Notes: generated from the letters alone by a model not told the origin. DNA of 64,000 nucleotides from Amycolatopsis acidicola (GCF_007713735.2 NZ_VMNW02000015.1:62001-126000), one strand, 5' to 3'. Shown: positions 30,549 through 39,466, counted from the first letter of the stretch. A program made the numbers and translations.

Positions 30549-31429
30549 GTACGGAGTACCGGCGCCTCGCCGACGAAATTCCCGGCGGCACCTGGCTTGC
30601 CGACCTCTCGCGCGCGTCGGCGATGGCCGCGCACGCCAAGTTCGAGCGCACCGCGCGCTCGCCGTTGCTGCGCGTTTCCATGCTGGGCTCGACGAACCTG
30701 GACGCGTACACGTTCTCCGACATCAGCCGCGCGCTGCAGGACGCCACCGCCAAGGTCGGCCACATCATCCGCAACCCGCAGGCTGAGGTCACCTACGTCC
30801 AGCCGACCGATCGTGACAAGGCCCCGCTGCTCCAGCGTGGCCAGGCCGGGAACACGATCTTCTTCGGGTTCCCCGAGCCGGCGCTGGACGACGCGCTGAT
30901 CCACGACGGGATCGAGACCCTGTCCGAGCGCGCGGTCAAGGAGCTCTGCGATTTCCTGCCGGCCAACGGTTCCGACGACGGCGCGCTGGACGCCGTGCTG
31001 CTGCAGCGGGACACGGTGCGCAACGCGGTCAGCGACATCGTCAACGCGGTGGTCAAGAACACCGGCATCGGGCTGCAGCTGACCCCGACCTCGGGCGAGG
31101 ACCTCGCCCGCAGCGTGACCATGGACCAGGCGAAGGTGCTGCAGAGCAGCCTGCGCGAATCCCGGGAAGCCGTCGGGTACGAGACCGTCTCCGGGCGGCT
31201 CGACGGTGTGCGCACCCGGCGGCGGATCTTCTACCTCGAGCGCGAATCCGGCGGCACGATCCAGGGCGCCGTCGCGCCGGACCTGCTGGACCAGATCAAG
31301 GAGAACCTGGACCGCCCGGTGACGGCGCGGCTCCGGGTGGTCCGGACCACCACGATCGACGGCCGCCGCGGCCGCCCGGTGCACGAACTGCTGGAGATCA
31401 CCCCGGAAGTGCACCTCTTCGACCATTGA
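30545..31429 (+). CDS. Conserved hypothetical protein (module gene B)
   Basis: 294 residues of unrecognised family. Mixed alpha/beta composition without membrane spans or signal: an early strand LLRVSMLGSTNLDAYTF, a conserved-looking TIFFGFPEPALDDALIHDGI near 100, and basic C-terminal strands (TRRRIFYLERESGG; TARLRVVRTTTIDGRRGR). Its GTG overlaps the stop of gene A (GTGA), so the two are made together, as partners in toxin-antitoxin or enzyme-accessory pairs often are. No catalytic motif seen. Confidence 0.6.
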   Translation: MSTEYRRLADEIPGGTWLADLSRASAMAAHAKFERTARSPLLRVSMLGSTNLDAYTFSDISRALQDATAKVGHIIRNPQAEVTYVQPTDRDKAPLLQRGQAGNTIFFGFPEPALDDALIHDGIETLSERAVKELCDFLPANGSDDGALDAVLLQRDTVRNAVSDIVNAVVKNTGIGLQLTPTSGEDLARSVTMDQAKVLQSSLRESREAVGYETVSGRLDGVRTRRRIFYLERESGGTIQGAVAPDLLDQIKENLDRPVTARLRVVRTTTIDGRRGRPVHELLEITPEVHLFDH

Positions 31430-31440
31430 GCCCTGCCCGA

Positions 31441-31574
31441 CGCGGCCCTCCCGTGTACGAGTTGGCCCCTCCCGCACACGAGTTGGCCCCTCCCGTCGAC
31501 ATGTTGGCCCTTCCGGTGCACGAGTTTGCCGTTCCCGTGCACGAGTTTGCCGTTCCGGATGCGCGGGTCGGCCC
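31441..31574. repeat. 21-bp tandem repeat array, GTTGGCC orientation
   Basis: Core (G/T)TTGGCC or TTTGCC recurs with exact 21-base spacing: TTGGCC at 31462, 31483 and 31504, TTTGCC at 31525 and 31546, with weaker copies at 31442 and 31568. The unit is roughly CACGAGTTGGCCCCTCCCGTG. It starts 11 bases after the stop of module gene B. See the finding for the opposed array. Confidence 0.8.
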
Positions 31575-31633
31575 GGCGGGGCGCGTCGATCCATGGCAAC
31601 CATCCGGCCACCCCCGCCGCGTGATCGCGAGCA

Positions 31634-31745
31634 GCCAACACACCCACGCGGGCGGCCAACGCGCACACCGGAGCAGCCAACACATCAACGCGCGCGGCCA
31701 ACACACACCGGGGCGACCTCCGGCCACACGCGCGAACGGCCACCA
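31634..31745. repeat. 21-bp tandem repeat array, GGCCAAC orientation
   Basis: GCCAAC at 31634, 31655, 31676 and 31697, exactly 21 bases apart, with degenerate GCCAC copies at 31723 and 31739. GGCCAAC is the reverse complement of the GTTGGCC core of the array at 31441-31574, so the two arrays are head to head around a roughly 60-base centre. Transcripts could form a long imperfect hairpin. Confidence 0.8.
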
Positions 31746-31772
31746 CGCGGGCAAGAGAGAACCAAAGTACGC

Positions 31773-31807
31773 GGCCGTCTGACGCTCCCCCATTGCGTCA
31801 GACGGCC
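31773..31807. terminator. Strong hairpin terminator between convergent genes
   Basis: GGCCGTCTGACGC, a 9-base loop, then GCGTCAGACGGCC: a perfect 13-bp stem. It lies between module gene B and the convergent SARP gene, so it can serve both. No U-tract follows, as is common in actinomycetes. Confidence 0.85.
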
Positions 31808-31863
31808 TATGGGGGACCTTACGCCAGTCAAGCTGCCTGACGCTAAGAATTCGCTAACTGCGT

Positions 31864-34566
31864 TCAAGGCCGCAGAGCTGCGAGTTCGTCCTCGATGGCG
31901 GGCGAACGCAAGGGACTTACACGTTTGCGCAGCTCAAGCGACAGCCGCAGCTGCACACGCGCGCCCTCGAAGTCGCCGCGCTCGCGCGAAATCCGGCTCA
32001 GAGTCGTGCGGGCGACCGCCTCCTGGAGCAGGAAACCCCGGTTCTCCGCCAGCTCGATCGCGGCGCGCGAGTAGCTCGCGGCCGTGTTCAGGTCGCCGAG
32101 GAACAGGTACAGCTCGGCCAGGTTGTTCAGCGACACCACGGCATAGCTGTCGTCCCCGAGCCGCTGGTCGATCTCCAGCGACGCCAGCTGGTGCTCGACC
32201 GCCTCGACGTACTTGCCCGCCTGCTTCTCCGCCTCGGCGCAGTTGTTCAGTGCCTGGCCGAGCAGTTCCTCCTCGCCGCTCCGCTCGGTCTCCGCGATCA
32301 CCGCCTGCAGGCATTCGATGGCCTCGTCGAACCTGCCGGACAGCGTGAGCGCGCAGCCGCGGTGGATCTGCGCGGACAGGGTCAGCCGCGGATCTCCCAG
32401 CCGCCGCGCGAATTCCAGTGCCTGCTCCGCGTCCGCCAGCCCACCGTCCCCGACCTCGAACGTCAGCGCGAACGCGCACCGGGAGATCAACATCCAGTAC
32501 CGCGCCTGATCGTCCCCGCACGCCAGCGCCGACTCCATGCCGATCCGGATCAACCGCGCCCATTCACCCCACAACGGCCGCACCACGCGGTACGTGTGCG
32601 CGACCCGCACCAGCCGCCACACGTCCTCGTGCCTGCCGGCCTCCTGCGCCGCCGCGCAGACCGCCACGATGTTCGGCCACTCCGCGGCGAACCACGCGAG
32701 CGCGTCGTCGTAACAGCCCAGCGCGGGCGCTTCGACCGGCACGTCCAGGAAATCCACCGGGTCGACGATCCGCAGCAGCTTCCGGCGCGCCCTGTCGGCG
32801 GCGGCCTGGTAGTACCGCACCGCCCGCGCCACCACTTCCTCTGCCGGGCCCGCGACCTCCCGCTGGTACAGCCGGATCAGGTCGTGCTGGGTGAACACGT
32901 CCTGCCCCTGCTCGAACAGAAGGTGGTGCGCGGTCAGCACGCGCAACCGCCGACGTGACTCCGCCAGCGTGACGTTTTCCAGCGCTGCCACCAGATGCGG
33001 CCCCGACGTCTCCAGCGAAACCACACCGAGCGCCCGGAACGTGCCGGCGACTTCGTCCGGCAGCCCGCGATAAGACACGTCCAACGCGGCGCGCACCCCG
33101 GCGTCGTCCACGTCCAGCGCCGCCAGCCGGGTGCGTTCGCTCTCCAACCGCGCCACGAACTCCTCGATCGTCCATTGTGGACCAGCAGCGAGCCGGGCGC
33201 CGACGATCCGCAGCGCCAGCGGGAGATCCCCGCACAACCGCGCCAGCCGTTCGTGGTGCTCCGCGGCCTCCCCGCCGGCCAGCTCGGCGATCAGCCGCAC
33301 CGAGTCCTCGCGCGCCAGCGGATCCAGCCTGCGCACCCGCGCCGCGTTGGAGACCACGAGCCCGTCCAGCCGGGCCCGGCTGGTCACCAGCGCGAGCGAA
33401 GCGCCGCCCGGCGGCAGCAGATCACGGACCTGCTCGGCGGAACCCGCGTCGTCCAGCAGCACCAGCACGCGCCGCCCGGCGATCAGCGACCGATACAACG
33501 CGACCCGCTCGGACGCTTGCTCGGGCAGATCCGCGGCCGGTACCCCGAGCCCGAGCAGGAACTGCGTGAGCACTTCGGCCGAGCCGCTGAGCGACGCGAA
33601 CAGCACCCCGTCCGGGAACCGCGTCGCGACCCGGTGCGCCCACGACACCACCAGCGCCGTCTTGCCGACGCCCGCCGCGCCGGTCACGACGGCGACCGCC
33701 CCGTCCGGCAAACCGTTCAGCCAGGCCAATTCGGCGTCACGCCCCGCGAGCGGCCCGGCCGGCGGCAGCTGCCGCGGCACCACGCGCGTGACGTCGACCT
33801 CCGTGCCCGGTTCGGCGCCCGACATCGGCGGCAGGTTGTCGTTGAGGATGCGCTCGTGCAGCTCACGCACTTCCGCGCCGGGGTCGATGCCGAAGGTGTC
33901 GGACACGCGCCGGGCCATCGTCCGGTACACCTCGAGCGCCTCGGCCCGACGGCCGGAGTAGTACAGCGCCCGCATCAGCTGCCCGACGGTCCGCTCCGCG
34001 CGCGGGTTCTCCCGGACCATTGTGGACAGTTCGACGATCAGCTCCGCGTGCCTGCCGAGCGCCAGCTCGGCGTCCACCCGCGCGCCGTGCACCGCCAGCC
34101 GCAACTCGGCCAACTCGGGCGCACGCAGCGAAGCGGGCACATCGGACAACTCCGGACCACGCCACAGGCGATAGGCCTCGGCCAGCAGCTCCGTCCGCTC
34201 CCGCAACGGCGCCTCGTCCGCCTCCGCCAGCAGCTTGCGCGCGCGGAAGAGGTCGATCCGGTCCGGGTCGATGATCAGCCGGTAGCCGGGCGCGACGGTT
34301 TCGATCAACGCCTGGTTGGGCGGGTCGAACGAGCGCATCACCCGGCGCAGCAAGGAAACGTTGCCGTGCACGATGGTGCGCGCGGTGGCGGGCGGGTCGT
34401 GCCCCCACAGCGCGTCGATCAGGTCGTCGAGCGCGACTATGCGGTCGGCGTCGAGCGCGAGCAACGCCAGCAGCCCGCGCACGGCCGGCCCGCCGATCGG
34501 CACCGGGGTTTCCCCGGCCAGCAGCCGGACCGGGCCGAGCAGCTGAATCCGCAAAGCCTCCCGCAC
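31864..34566 (-). CDS. AfsR-type SARP transcriptional regulator with NB-ARC and TPR domains
   Basis: 900 residues: OmpR-like winged helix (1-95; LRIQLLGPVRLLAGETPVPI), BTAD (95-245), P-loop STAND ATPase (from about 265; VVTGAAGVGKTALVVSWAHR, Walker B VLVLLDD near 365), then TPRs (about 640-880; CAEAEKQAGKYVEAVEHQLA, LNNLAELYLFLGDLNTAASY). This is the architecture of AfsR-like activators of secondary metabolism. No biosynthetic cluster is adjacent; nearest are the ectoine genes, read in the same direction. GTG 34566 has GGGGAG six bases upstream. A perfect 22-bp hairpin lies 38 bases before the start. Confidence 0.92.
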   Translation of the reverse strand: MREALRIQLLGPVRLLAGETPVPIGGPAVRGLLALLALDADRIVALDDLIDALWGHDPPATARTIVHGNVSLLRRVMRSFDPPNQALIETVAPGYRLIIDPDRIDLFRARKLLAEADEAPLRERTELLAEAYRLWRGPELSDVPASLRAPELAELRLAVHGARVDAELALGRHAELIVELSTMVRENPRAERTVGQLMRALYYSGRRAEALEVYRTMARRVSDTFGIDPGAEVRELHERILNDNLPPMSGAEPGTEVDVTRVVPRQLPPAGPLAGRDAELAWLNGLPDGAVAVVTGAAGVGKTALVVSWAHRVATRFPDGVLFASLSGSAEVLTQFLLGLGVPAADLPEQASERVALYRSLIAGRRVLVLLDDAGSAEQVRDLLPPGGASLALVTSRARLDGLVVSNAARVRRLDPLAREDSVRLIAELAGGEAAEHHERLARLCGDLPLALRIVGARLAAGPQWTIEEFVARLESERTRLAALDVDDAGVRAALDVSYRGLPDEVAGTFRALGVVSLETSGPHLVAALENVTLAESRRRLRVLTAHHLLFEQGQDVFTQHDLIRLYQREVAGPAEEVVARAVRYYQAAADRARRKLLRIVDPVDFLDVPVEAPALGCYDDALAWFAAEWPNIVAVCAAAQEAGRHEDVWRLVRVAHTYRVVRPLWGEWARLIRIGMESALACGDDQARYWMLISRCAFALTFEVGDGGLADAEQALEFARRLGDPRLTLSAQIHRGCALTLSGRFDEAIECLQAVIAETERSGEEELLGQALNNCAEAEKQAGKYVEAVEHQLASLEIDQRLGDDSYAVVSLNNLAELYLFLGDLNTAASYSRAAIELAENRGFLLQEAVARTTLSRISRERGDFEGARVQLRLSLELRKRVSPLRSPAIEDELAALRP

Positions 34567-34871
34567 GCTGATCTCCCCAGACGCCTCCGGCGACCATGAA
34601 AACGAGTGCGGCCCCGCACCATCAGTCCCGATCTGATGGTGCGGGGCCGCACTCGGTGAAACGTGCGGCGGGGTCGGGTGCTCCCCCGCCGGACACTGCT
34701 GTCAGCGGTCACACAGGACTCACCCCGAGCAAGGAGGAACCCACGCCACCGACGACAACCTCGGCCGCCTCGACTGTCGCCGACGCGGTTGCGACACCGT
34801 AACAGGGGGCGATGGGTCCGCTACACCCGACCCACGAAATCCGCACTGTGATCTTTTACTCTTCGCCCCGC
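34567..34871. other. Intergenic stretch between ectD and the SARP gene (305 bases)
   Basis: No supported gene. Besides the 22-bp hairpin, it contains an AAGGAGGAACC-like sequence at 34731 followed by no credible ORF. It must hold the SARP promoter, as the ectoine operon should end before it. Confidence 0.5.
34604..34654 (-). terminator. Perfect 22-bp hairpin (ect terminator or SARP leader attenuator)
   Basis: Two 22-base arms (GAGTGCGGCCCCGCACC... and its exact complement) around a 7-base loop TCCCGAT. It lies 218 bases past the ectD stop and 38 bases before the SARP start on the same strand. It may end ectoine transcripts or attenuate the SARP mRNA. Either is inference; the pairing itself is plain in the sequence. 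Confidence 0.75.
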
Positions 34872-35774
34872 TCAGCGCGAGACCGGCGTGAAGTCCCTGC
34901 TGCCGATGAACTCCGGCCGCGGCTTGCTCGCCGCGTAGGGCTCCACGAGCGCGTTCTCCACGCTGTTGAACACCAGGAAGATGTTCGAGCGCGGATACGG
35001 CGTGATGTTGTTACCCGAGCCGTGCATGATGTTGGAGTCGAACCAGAGCGCCGAGCCCGCCGACCCGGTGAACTGGTCGATCCCGCACTCCGCCGCGAGC
35101 TTGGTGACGTCGTGCTCGCTCGGCACGCCGATCTCCTGCTCCTTCAGCGAGCTCTTGTAGTTGTCGTCCGGGGTCGCCCCGACGCACTGCACGAACGTGC
35201 GCTGGGAACCCGGCATGACCATGAGCCCGCCGTTGAACGGGTAGTTGTCGGTCAGCGCGATCGAGCAGCTCACGGCCCTCGGCCTCGGCATGCCGTCCTC
35301 GGCGTGCCAGGTCTCGAAGTCGGAGTGCCAGTAGAACCCGCTGCCGCGGAAGCCGGGCATGTAGTTCACCCGGCTCTGGTGGACGTAGACCTCCGAGCCG
35401 AGAATCTGGCGGGCGCGGTCGAGGATGCGCGGATCACGGACGAGCTCACCGATCAGCGCGCTGAGCTTGTGCACCTCGAAGATGGAGCGAACCTCACCGC
35501 TCTTCTTCTCGGTGATCACGCGTTCATCGGCCTTCAGCTGCTCGTCTCCCGACAGCCGGACCAGTTCCTGCCAGTAGGCCTGCACCTCGGCCGGGGACAA
35601 GAGTCCCTCGACGACGTGGTAGCCCTTCGCGTCGTGCGACGCGAGCGTCGCCGCGTCCACCGGACCATCGCCATCGGCACCCCAAACGGTCGGGTCCACC
35701 CGGTCGAACGGCTCCGCCGCACCGGTGACCCGCGTCGGGTAAACGTCCTCGACGCCGGTGTCCATGATCGTCAA
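34872..35774 (-). CDS. ectD: Ectoine hydroxylase EctD
   Basis: Fe(II)/2-oxoglutarate dioxygenase making 5-hydroxyectoine. Carries the family signature FYWHSDFETWHAEDGMPRPR near 145 (His and Asp iron ligands) and the distal His in SNIMHGSGNNITPYPRSN near 248 followed by the 2-oxoglutarate Arg. 300 residues, normal. TTG 35774 has GGAGG nine bases upstream; ATG 35765 is an alternative. Final gene of ectABCD, 76 bases after ectC, so it may have extra internal control. Confidence 0.96.
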   Translation of the reverse strand: MTIMDTGVEDVYPTRVTGAAEPFDRVDPTVWGADGDGPVDAATLASHDAKGYHVVEGLLSPAEVQAYWQELVRLSGDEQLKADERVITEKKSGEVRSIFEVHKLSALIGELVRDPRILDRARQILGSEVYVHQSRVNYMPGFRGSGFYWHSDFETWHAEDGMPRPRAVSCSIALTDNYPFNGGLMVMPGSQRTFVQCVGATPDDNYKSSLKEQEIGVPSEHDVTKLAAECGIDQFTGSAGSALWFDSNIMHGSGNNITPYPRSNIFLVFNSVENALVEPYAASKPRPEFIGSRDFTPVSR

Positions 35775-35850
35775 ATCGGTTCGCCTCCTCTTCGACTGCC
35801 CCTCTTTAATTTGATGTGGTGGGAGTTCGCTCCGCGTCAGCCCGGAGCCA

Positions 35851-36240
35851 TCATTCCTCGACGATGAGCGGGTAAACCCCGTTCTCGTCGTGCACCTCGC
35901 GCCCGGTGACCGGGGGGTTGAAGACGCAGACGGTCTTCATCTCGGTCTTCGGCCGCACCTGGTGCTTGTCGTGGTCGTTCAGCACGTAGATGGAGCCCGG
36001 CTTGAGCTGGTGCACCTCGCCGGTGGCCTTGTTTTCGACCTCGCCCTCGCCTTCGGTCACGAAGACGGCCTCGATGTGGTTCGCGTACCAGAAGTCGTTC
36101 ACGGTGCCCGCGTACAACGTGGTTTCGTGAACCGAGAACCCGAGCTTTTCCTTCGCCAGGATAATGCGCTTGCTCCGCCAGTTCGGCGTCTTGATGTCAG
36201 CGTCGGTGTCGGTGATCTCGTCGAGGGTACGGACGATCAA
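35851..36240 (-). CDS. ectC: L-ectoine synthase EctC
   Basis: Cupin-like enzyme cyclising N-gamma-acetyl-diaminobutyrate to ectoine. 129 residues, normal size: MIVRTLDEI, then [36 protein letters not shown] (metal and substrate region) and the cupin motif [15 protein letters not shown]. Starts with TTG 36240 after AGGAG; the longer ORF upstream overlaps ectB antisense to its sense of use and is not conserved. Confidence 0.96.
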   Translation of the reverse strand: MIVRTLDEITDTDADIKTPNWRSKRIILAKEKLGFSVHETTLYAGTVNDFWYANHIEAVFVTEGEGEVENKATGEVHQLKPGSIYVLNDHDKHQVRPKTEMKTVCVFNPPVTGREVHDENGVYPLIVEE

Positions 36241-36266
36241 AACTCTCTCCTTCTCCTTGCTTGGTA

Positions 36267-37532
36267 CTACTTGCCAAGAACGGACTTGACCGAGGCGTCG
36301 ATGATGCCGAGGCCTTCGTCCACTTCGGCGTCGGACAGGGTCAGCGGCGGCAACAGCTTGGCCACCTCGCTGTCCGGACCGGAGGTCTCCATCAGCAGAC
36401 CACGCTCGAACGCGGCCGCGCACACCTTGCCCGCGATCTCGCCGCTCTCGAACTCGAGCCCGCGCGCGAACCCGCGCCCCTTGGCGAGCACGTTCGACTC
36501 GGGGTAGCTCTCGGCGATGCCCTGCAGTGTGTTGCCGATCCGCTCACCCTTGGCGCGCGTGGACTTCTCCAGCTCGTCGTCGCTCCAGTAGGCGCGCAGC
36601 GCCTCGGCGGCGGTGACGAACGCCGGGTTGATCCCGCGGAAGGTGCCGTTGTGCTCGCCCGGCTCCCAGACGTCCAGCTCCGGCTTGATCAGCGTGAGCG
36701 CGAGCGGCAGGCCGTAGCCGCCGATCGACTTGGACAGGCAGACCATGTCCGGGTAGATGCCGGCGTCCTCGAAGCTGAAGAACGGGCCGGTGCGGCCGCA
36801 GCCCATCTGCACGTCGTCGACGATCAGCAGGATGTTGTGCCGCTGGCACAGATCCGAAAGCCCGCGCAGCCATTCGATCCCGGCCGCGTTGATCCCGCCT
36901 TCGCCCTGCACGGTCTCCACGATCACGGCGGCCGGCGCGTTCAGGCCACTGCCCGAGTCGTCGAGCAGCCGTTCGAAGTACAGGAAGTCCGGGTACGCGC
37001 CGTCGAAGTACTGGTCGTACGGCATCGGCGTGGCGTGCACGAGCGGGATGCCCGCGCCGCTGCGCTTCATCGAGTTACCCGTGACCGAAAGCGCGCCCAG
37101 CGTCATGCCGTGGAACGCGTTGGTGAAGTTGATGACCGACTCCTTGCCGGTCACCTTGCGGGCGAGCTTCAGCGCGGCCTCGACGGCGTTCGCGCCACCG
37201 GGGCCGGGGAAGACGACCTTGTACTCGAGCTCGCGCGGCCCGAGGATCTTGTCCTCGAGCGTCTGCAGCAGGTCGCGCTTGGCGACGGTGTACATGTCCA
37301 GCGCGTGCGTCACGCCGTCGCGCGAGATGTAGTCGAGCAGAGCCTGCTTGAGGATCGGGTTGTTGTGCCCGTAGTTGAGCGCACCCGCGCCGGCGAAGAA
37401 GTCGAGGTACGGCGTGCCGTCCTCGGCGTACAGGTGGCTGCCGACGGCGCGGTCGAACACGACCGGCCAGCCACGGCTGTAGCTGCGAACTTCGGATTCC
37501 AGCTTTTCGAAGATGCTCACTGGTTTTTTCAA
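36267..37532 (-). CDS. ectB: Diaminobutyrate-2-oxoglutarate aminotransferase EctB
   Basis: PLP class-III aminotransferase making L-2,4-diaminobutyrate from aspartate semialdehyde. PLP lysine in [16 protein letters not shown] near 262 and [15 protein letters not shown] near 230; early [15 protein letters not shown] and the [19 protein letters not shown] region near 110. 421 residues. TTG 37532 or GTG 37520 are both possible; the latter gives [12 protein letters not shown], the usual N-terminus. 26 bases before ectC. Confidence 0.96.
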   Translation of the reverse strand: MKKPVSIFEKLESEVRSYSRGWPVVFDRAVGSHLYAEDGTPYLDFFAGAGALNYGHNNPILKQALLDYISRDGVTHALDMYTVAKRDLLQTLEDKILGPRELEYKVVFPGPGGANAVEAALKLARKVTGKESVINFTNAFHGMTLGALSVTGNSMKRSGAGIPLVHATPMPYDQYFDGAYPDFLYFERLLDDSGSGLNAPAAVIVETVQGEGGINAAGIEWLRGLSDLCQRHNILLIVDDVQMGCGRTGPFFSFEDAGIYPDMVCLSKSIGGYGLPLALTLIKPELDVWEPGEHNGTFRGINPAFVTAAEALRAYWSDDELEKSTRAKGERIGNTLQGIAESYPESNVLAKGRGFARGLEFESGEIAGKVCAAAFERGLLMETSGPDSEVAKLLPPLTLSDAEVDEGLGIIDASVKSVLGK

Positions 37533-37555
37533 CTCCCGATTTTCCTTATCGACCG

Positions 37556-38068
37556 CTATTCCGGCTTTTGCCGGAGAGTAAGCGGGCCGATACGGTAGAG
37601 GTCCTCTTGCTCATGCTGCTCGCCGGTGTCCGGGAAATCGGCGCGAGCGAACAGCGTCGTTTGTTCGACGGTCGCGCCCCAGCGCTCGCCGAACGACGCG
37701 AACAATCTGATCGAGGCTTTGTTGTCCGGTGTGATCGTGGTCTCCAGGTAGCGGACGCCCTGGCTCACCAGACGGGTGTACAACTCGTCCAGCAGTGCCC
37801 CAGCCAGGCCCTGACCGCGCTGCGACGCGTCGACGGCAACCTGCCACACCAGCGCCACCTCGGGTGCCTGCGGTCTACGGTACGCCATCACGAAACCGAC
37901 CGCTTCACCGTCCACTTTGGCCACAACTGATGTTTCGGCGAAATCCCGGCACCACAACAAATACGCGTACGGCGTGTTGAGATCCAGCTTCTGTGAATCC
38001 CGTGCTATTCGCCACAGCGACTTGCCGTCGGCCTTGGTCGGAGATTCGATCAAGTGCTTTCCGGACAT
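37556..38068 (-). CDS. ectA: L-2,4-diaminobutyrate acetyltransferase EctA
   Basis: GNAT acetyltransferase, first committed ectoine step. 170 residues: LDLNTPYAYLLWCRDFAETS near 29, acetyl-CoA-binding VAVDASQRGQGLAGALLDEL near 78 (Q/R-x2-G-x-G/A) and TTITPDNKASIRLFASFGER near 110. ATG 38068. Starts the ectABCD operon; an unusual palindrome GCTAACAGAGTCAGTTAGC sits 11 bases upstream. The adjacent trehalose genes far to the right are a second osmolyte system in the window. Confidence 0.96.
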   Translation of the reverse strand: MSGKHLIESPTKADGKSLWRIARDSQKLDLNTPYAYLLWCRDFAETSVVAKVDGEAVGFVMAYRRPQAPEVALVWQVAVDASQRGQGLAGALLDELYTRLVSQGVRYLETTITPDNKASIRLFASFGERWGATVEQTTLFARADFPDTGEQHEQEDLYRIGPLTLRQKPE

Positions 38069-38078
38069 GTCAAAACAA

Positions 38079-38097
38079 GCTAACAGAGTCAGTTAGC
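38079..38097. promoter_or_regulatory. Palindrome in the ect leader, possible operator
   Basis: GCTAACAGAGTCAGTTAGC: 6-bp arms GCTAAC/GTTAGC around a 7-base centre, directly before the ectA start. GCTAAC recurs at 38122. Possible site for an osmotic regulator; no EctR-type gene is nearby. Confidence 0.55.
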
Positions 38098-38291
38098 CCG
38101 TTCAGCGCAAGCCGGGCGCCGCAGGCTAACTACCTGCAACGACGAAGAAACACATGTGACAATAGCAACAGAAATGTACCATTTCCGGCTGAAATGTGGT
38201 ATAACCCCAGCGCATACCGGCCGCGGCACCCGTGGACGCCTCCCTGTCCAGCGCCGAGGCTTGCGATTTCGTTACACGGTAGTGGCCCGGC

Positions 38292-39059
38292 TCACTCGAC
38301 GCGAGTCCGGACCGCAGGATCGCACGCCGCCCAGAACCGCGAGCCGAACCGGGACAGCCGGACGGTGTGCCGGATCAGCTTCGTCCGCTTCGCGCTCGCC
38401 TGCGCCGCGCGGACCAGCTCGTCGGTGGCGAGGATCTCGTGCTGAGCGGACAGCACCGGGTCGTCGTCGGTGATGTCCACCAGGCCGAGCCCGGCCAGCC
38501 TGGTCAGGTAGCTCGGCACCTCGTCGGGCAGGGTCACGCCGGCCGAGATCCCCACGGTCGAGGCGTTGCGCAGCAGAATCCGGCTCCCCTTGGCCACGAC
38601 GTCCACGGCGGGGAACGGGTCGCCGTCCGCGAGCACGGCGATGATGCGCGCCTCGTCCGGGGTGAGCCGGCGCAGCACGGTGGCGTAGAGGTACTCGCGC
38701 GCCCGCTCCCGGTCGAACCCGATCGACCGGTCGAGCAGCTCCTTCATCGCGGTGCGCAACGGCTCCCCGGCGAGCACGAGCTGCGCCGGGGAGCCGTTGT
38801 TCCCGTTGTGTTCGTTGCCGGCCGAGGCGGCACTGAGCGCGACCACGTACGGGTCGTCCACCTCGTCCAGGCGCCTGCGCAGGCCGGACAGCACCTGCCG
38901 CTCGACCTGCCGCAACCCCTCACCGGCGAGATCCACGCCGGGCAGCCGTCTGGTCAGCCCGGCGCCGGTGCGCGCCGCCCAGCCGGCGACGCGCCCAGCC
39001 CTGCGCAGCAGGTTCTGGTCTTCGGTCTGCGGGATCGCGGGAAGGTCTTCGCTGGTCAC
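38292..39059 (-). CDS. Abi-alpha (DUF4393)-like protein
   Basis: 255 residues. A basic N-terminal part is followed by an all-helical core with LRTAMKELLDRSIGFDRERA, LRRLTPDEARIIAVLADGDP near 130 and LPDEVPSYLTRLAGLGLVDI near 175, then an ending QHEILATDELVRAA. This resembles the Abi-alpha family, first named from a Lactococcus phage-abortive-infection protein; a defence role here is unproven. No known Abi partner sits nearby. GTG 39059 has no obvious ribosome site. Upstream of ectA on the same strand with a 223-base gap. Confidence 0.55.
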   Translation of the reverse strand: MTSEDLPAIPQTEDQNLLRRAGRVAGWAARTGAGLTRRLPGVDLAGEGLRQVERQVLSGLRRRLDEVDDPYVVALSAASAGNEHNGNNGSPAQLVLAGEPLRTAMKELLDRSIGFDRERAREYLYATVLRRLTPDEARIIAVLADGDPFPAVDVVAKGSRILLRNASTVGISAGVTLPDEVPSYLTRLAGLGLVDITDDDPVLSAQHEILATDELVRAAQASAKRTKLIRHTVRLSRFGSRFWAACDPAVRTRVE

Positions 39060-39142
39060 GCCGAGATGCTAACCGAGCTGCGCGCCGATCCGGTCGGCGA
39101 CGATGCCGGCACTGGCCACGGTTGCCGTCCTACGTCGTGACC

Positions 39143-39466
39143 TCACCGGGGTGATCGGCCGAGGCGTTTTGTCGCTTTGCGTAACTGCATGATCCGGGCC
39201 GCCCCGACCAGCGCGACCAGCGCCGCGCCGGCGATCGCGGAGAACAGCATCGCGAGCGCGAGCGGGATGCTGCCGCTGCCCCAGAGGAACGTGACCGTGG
39301 CGTCCTCGAGGTTCTGCAGAATGAAGATCAGCAGAAAGACCAGCAGGACGAGGGCGACGATGACGGCGATCCAAGTGCCGCTGACCCTGGTGTGCTTGAT
39401 CCGCGCGGGCCGGGCCGCGGCGTGCGGCGGAGCCTTCTGCGGTTCGCCTTCCTGCGCGTGTGTCAT
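39143..39466 (-). CDS. LapA-domain (DUF1049) membrane protein
   Basis: 107 residues: polar N-terminus (MTHAQEGEPQKAPPHAAARP), then span WIAVIVALVLLVFLLIFILQ with the LapA signature ILQNLEDATVTFLWGSGSIPL, then a second span and a basic end RIMQLRKATKRLGRSPR. LapA-type proteins act in envelope assembly in Gram-negatives; in actinomycetes the role is unknown. ATG 39466. Confidence 0.85.
   Translation of the reverse strand: MTHAQEGEPQKAPPHAAARPARIKHTRVSGTWIAVIVALVLLVFLLIFILQNLEDATVTFLWGSGSIPLALAMLFSAIAGAALVALVGAARIMQLRKATKRLGRSPR

Noticed and set aside
31441-31745. CRISPR array
   Set aside because: Unit is 21 bp with a core of about 7 bases and no constant-length spacers; no cas genes.
31426-31782. 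118-codon plus-strand ORF covering the 21-bp arrays (heptad PVHEFAV)
   Set aside because: Start overlaps the previous stop without a ribosome site; the second half is low-complexity and unlike a folded protein.
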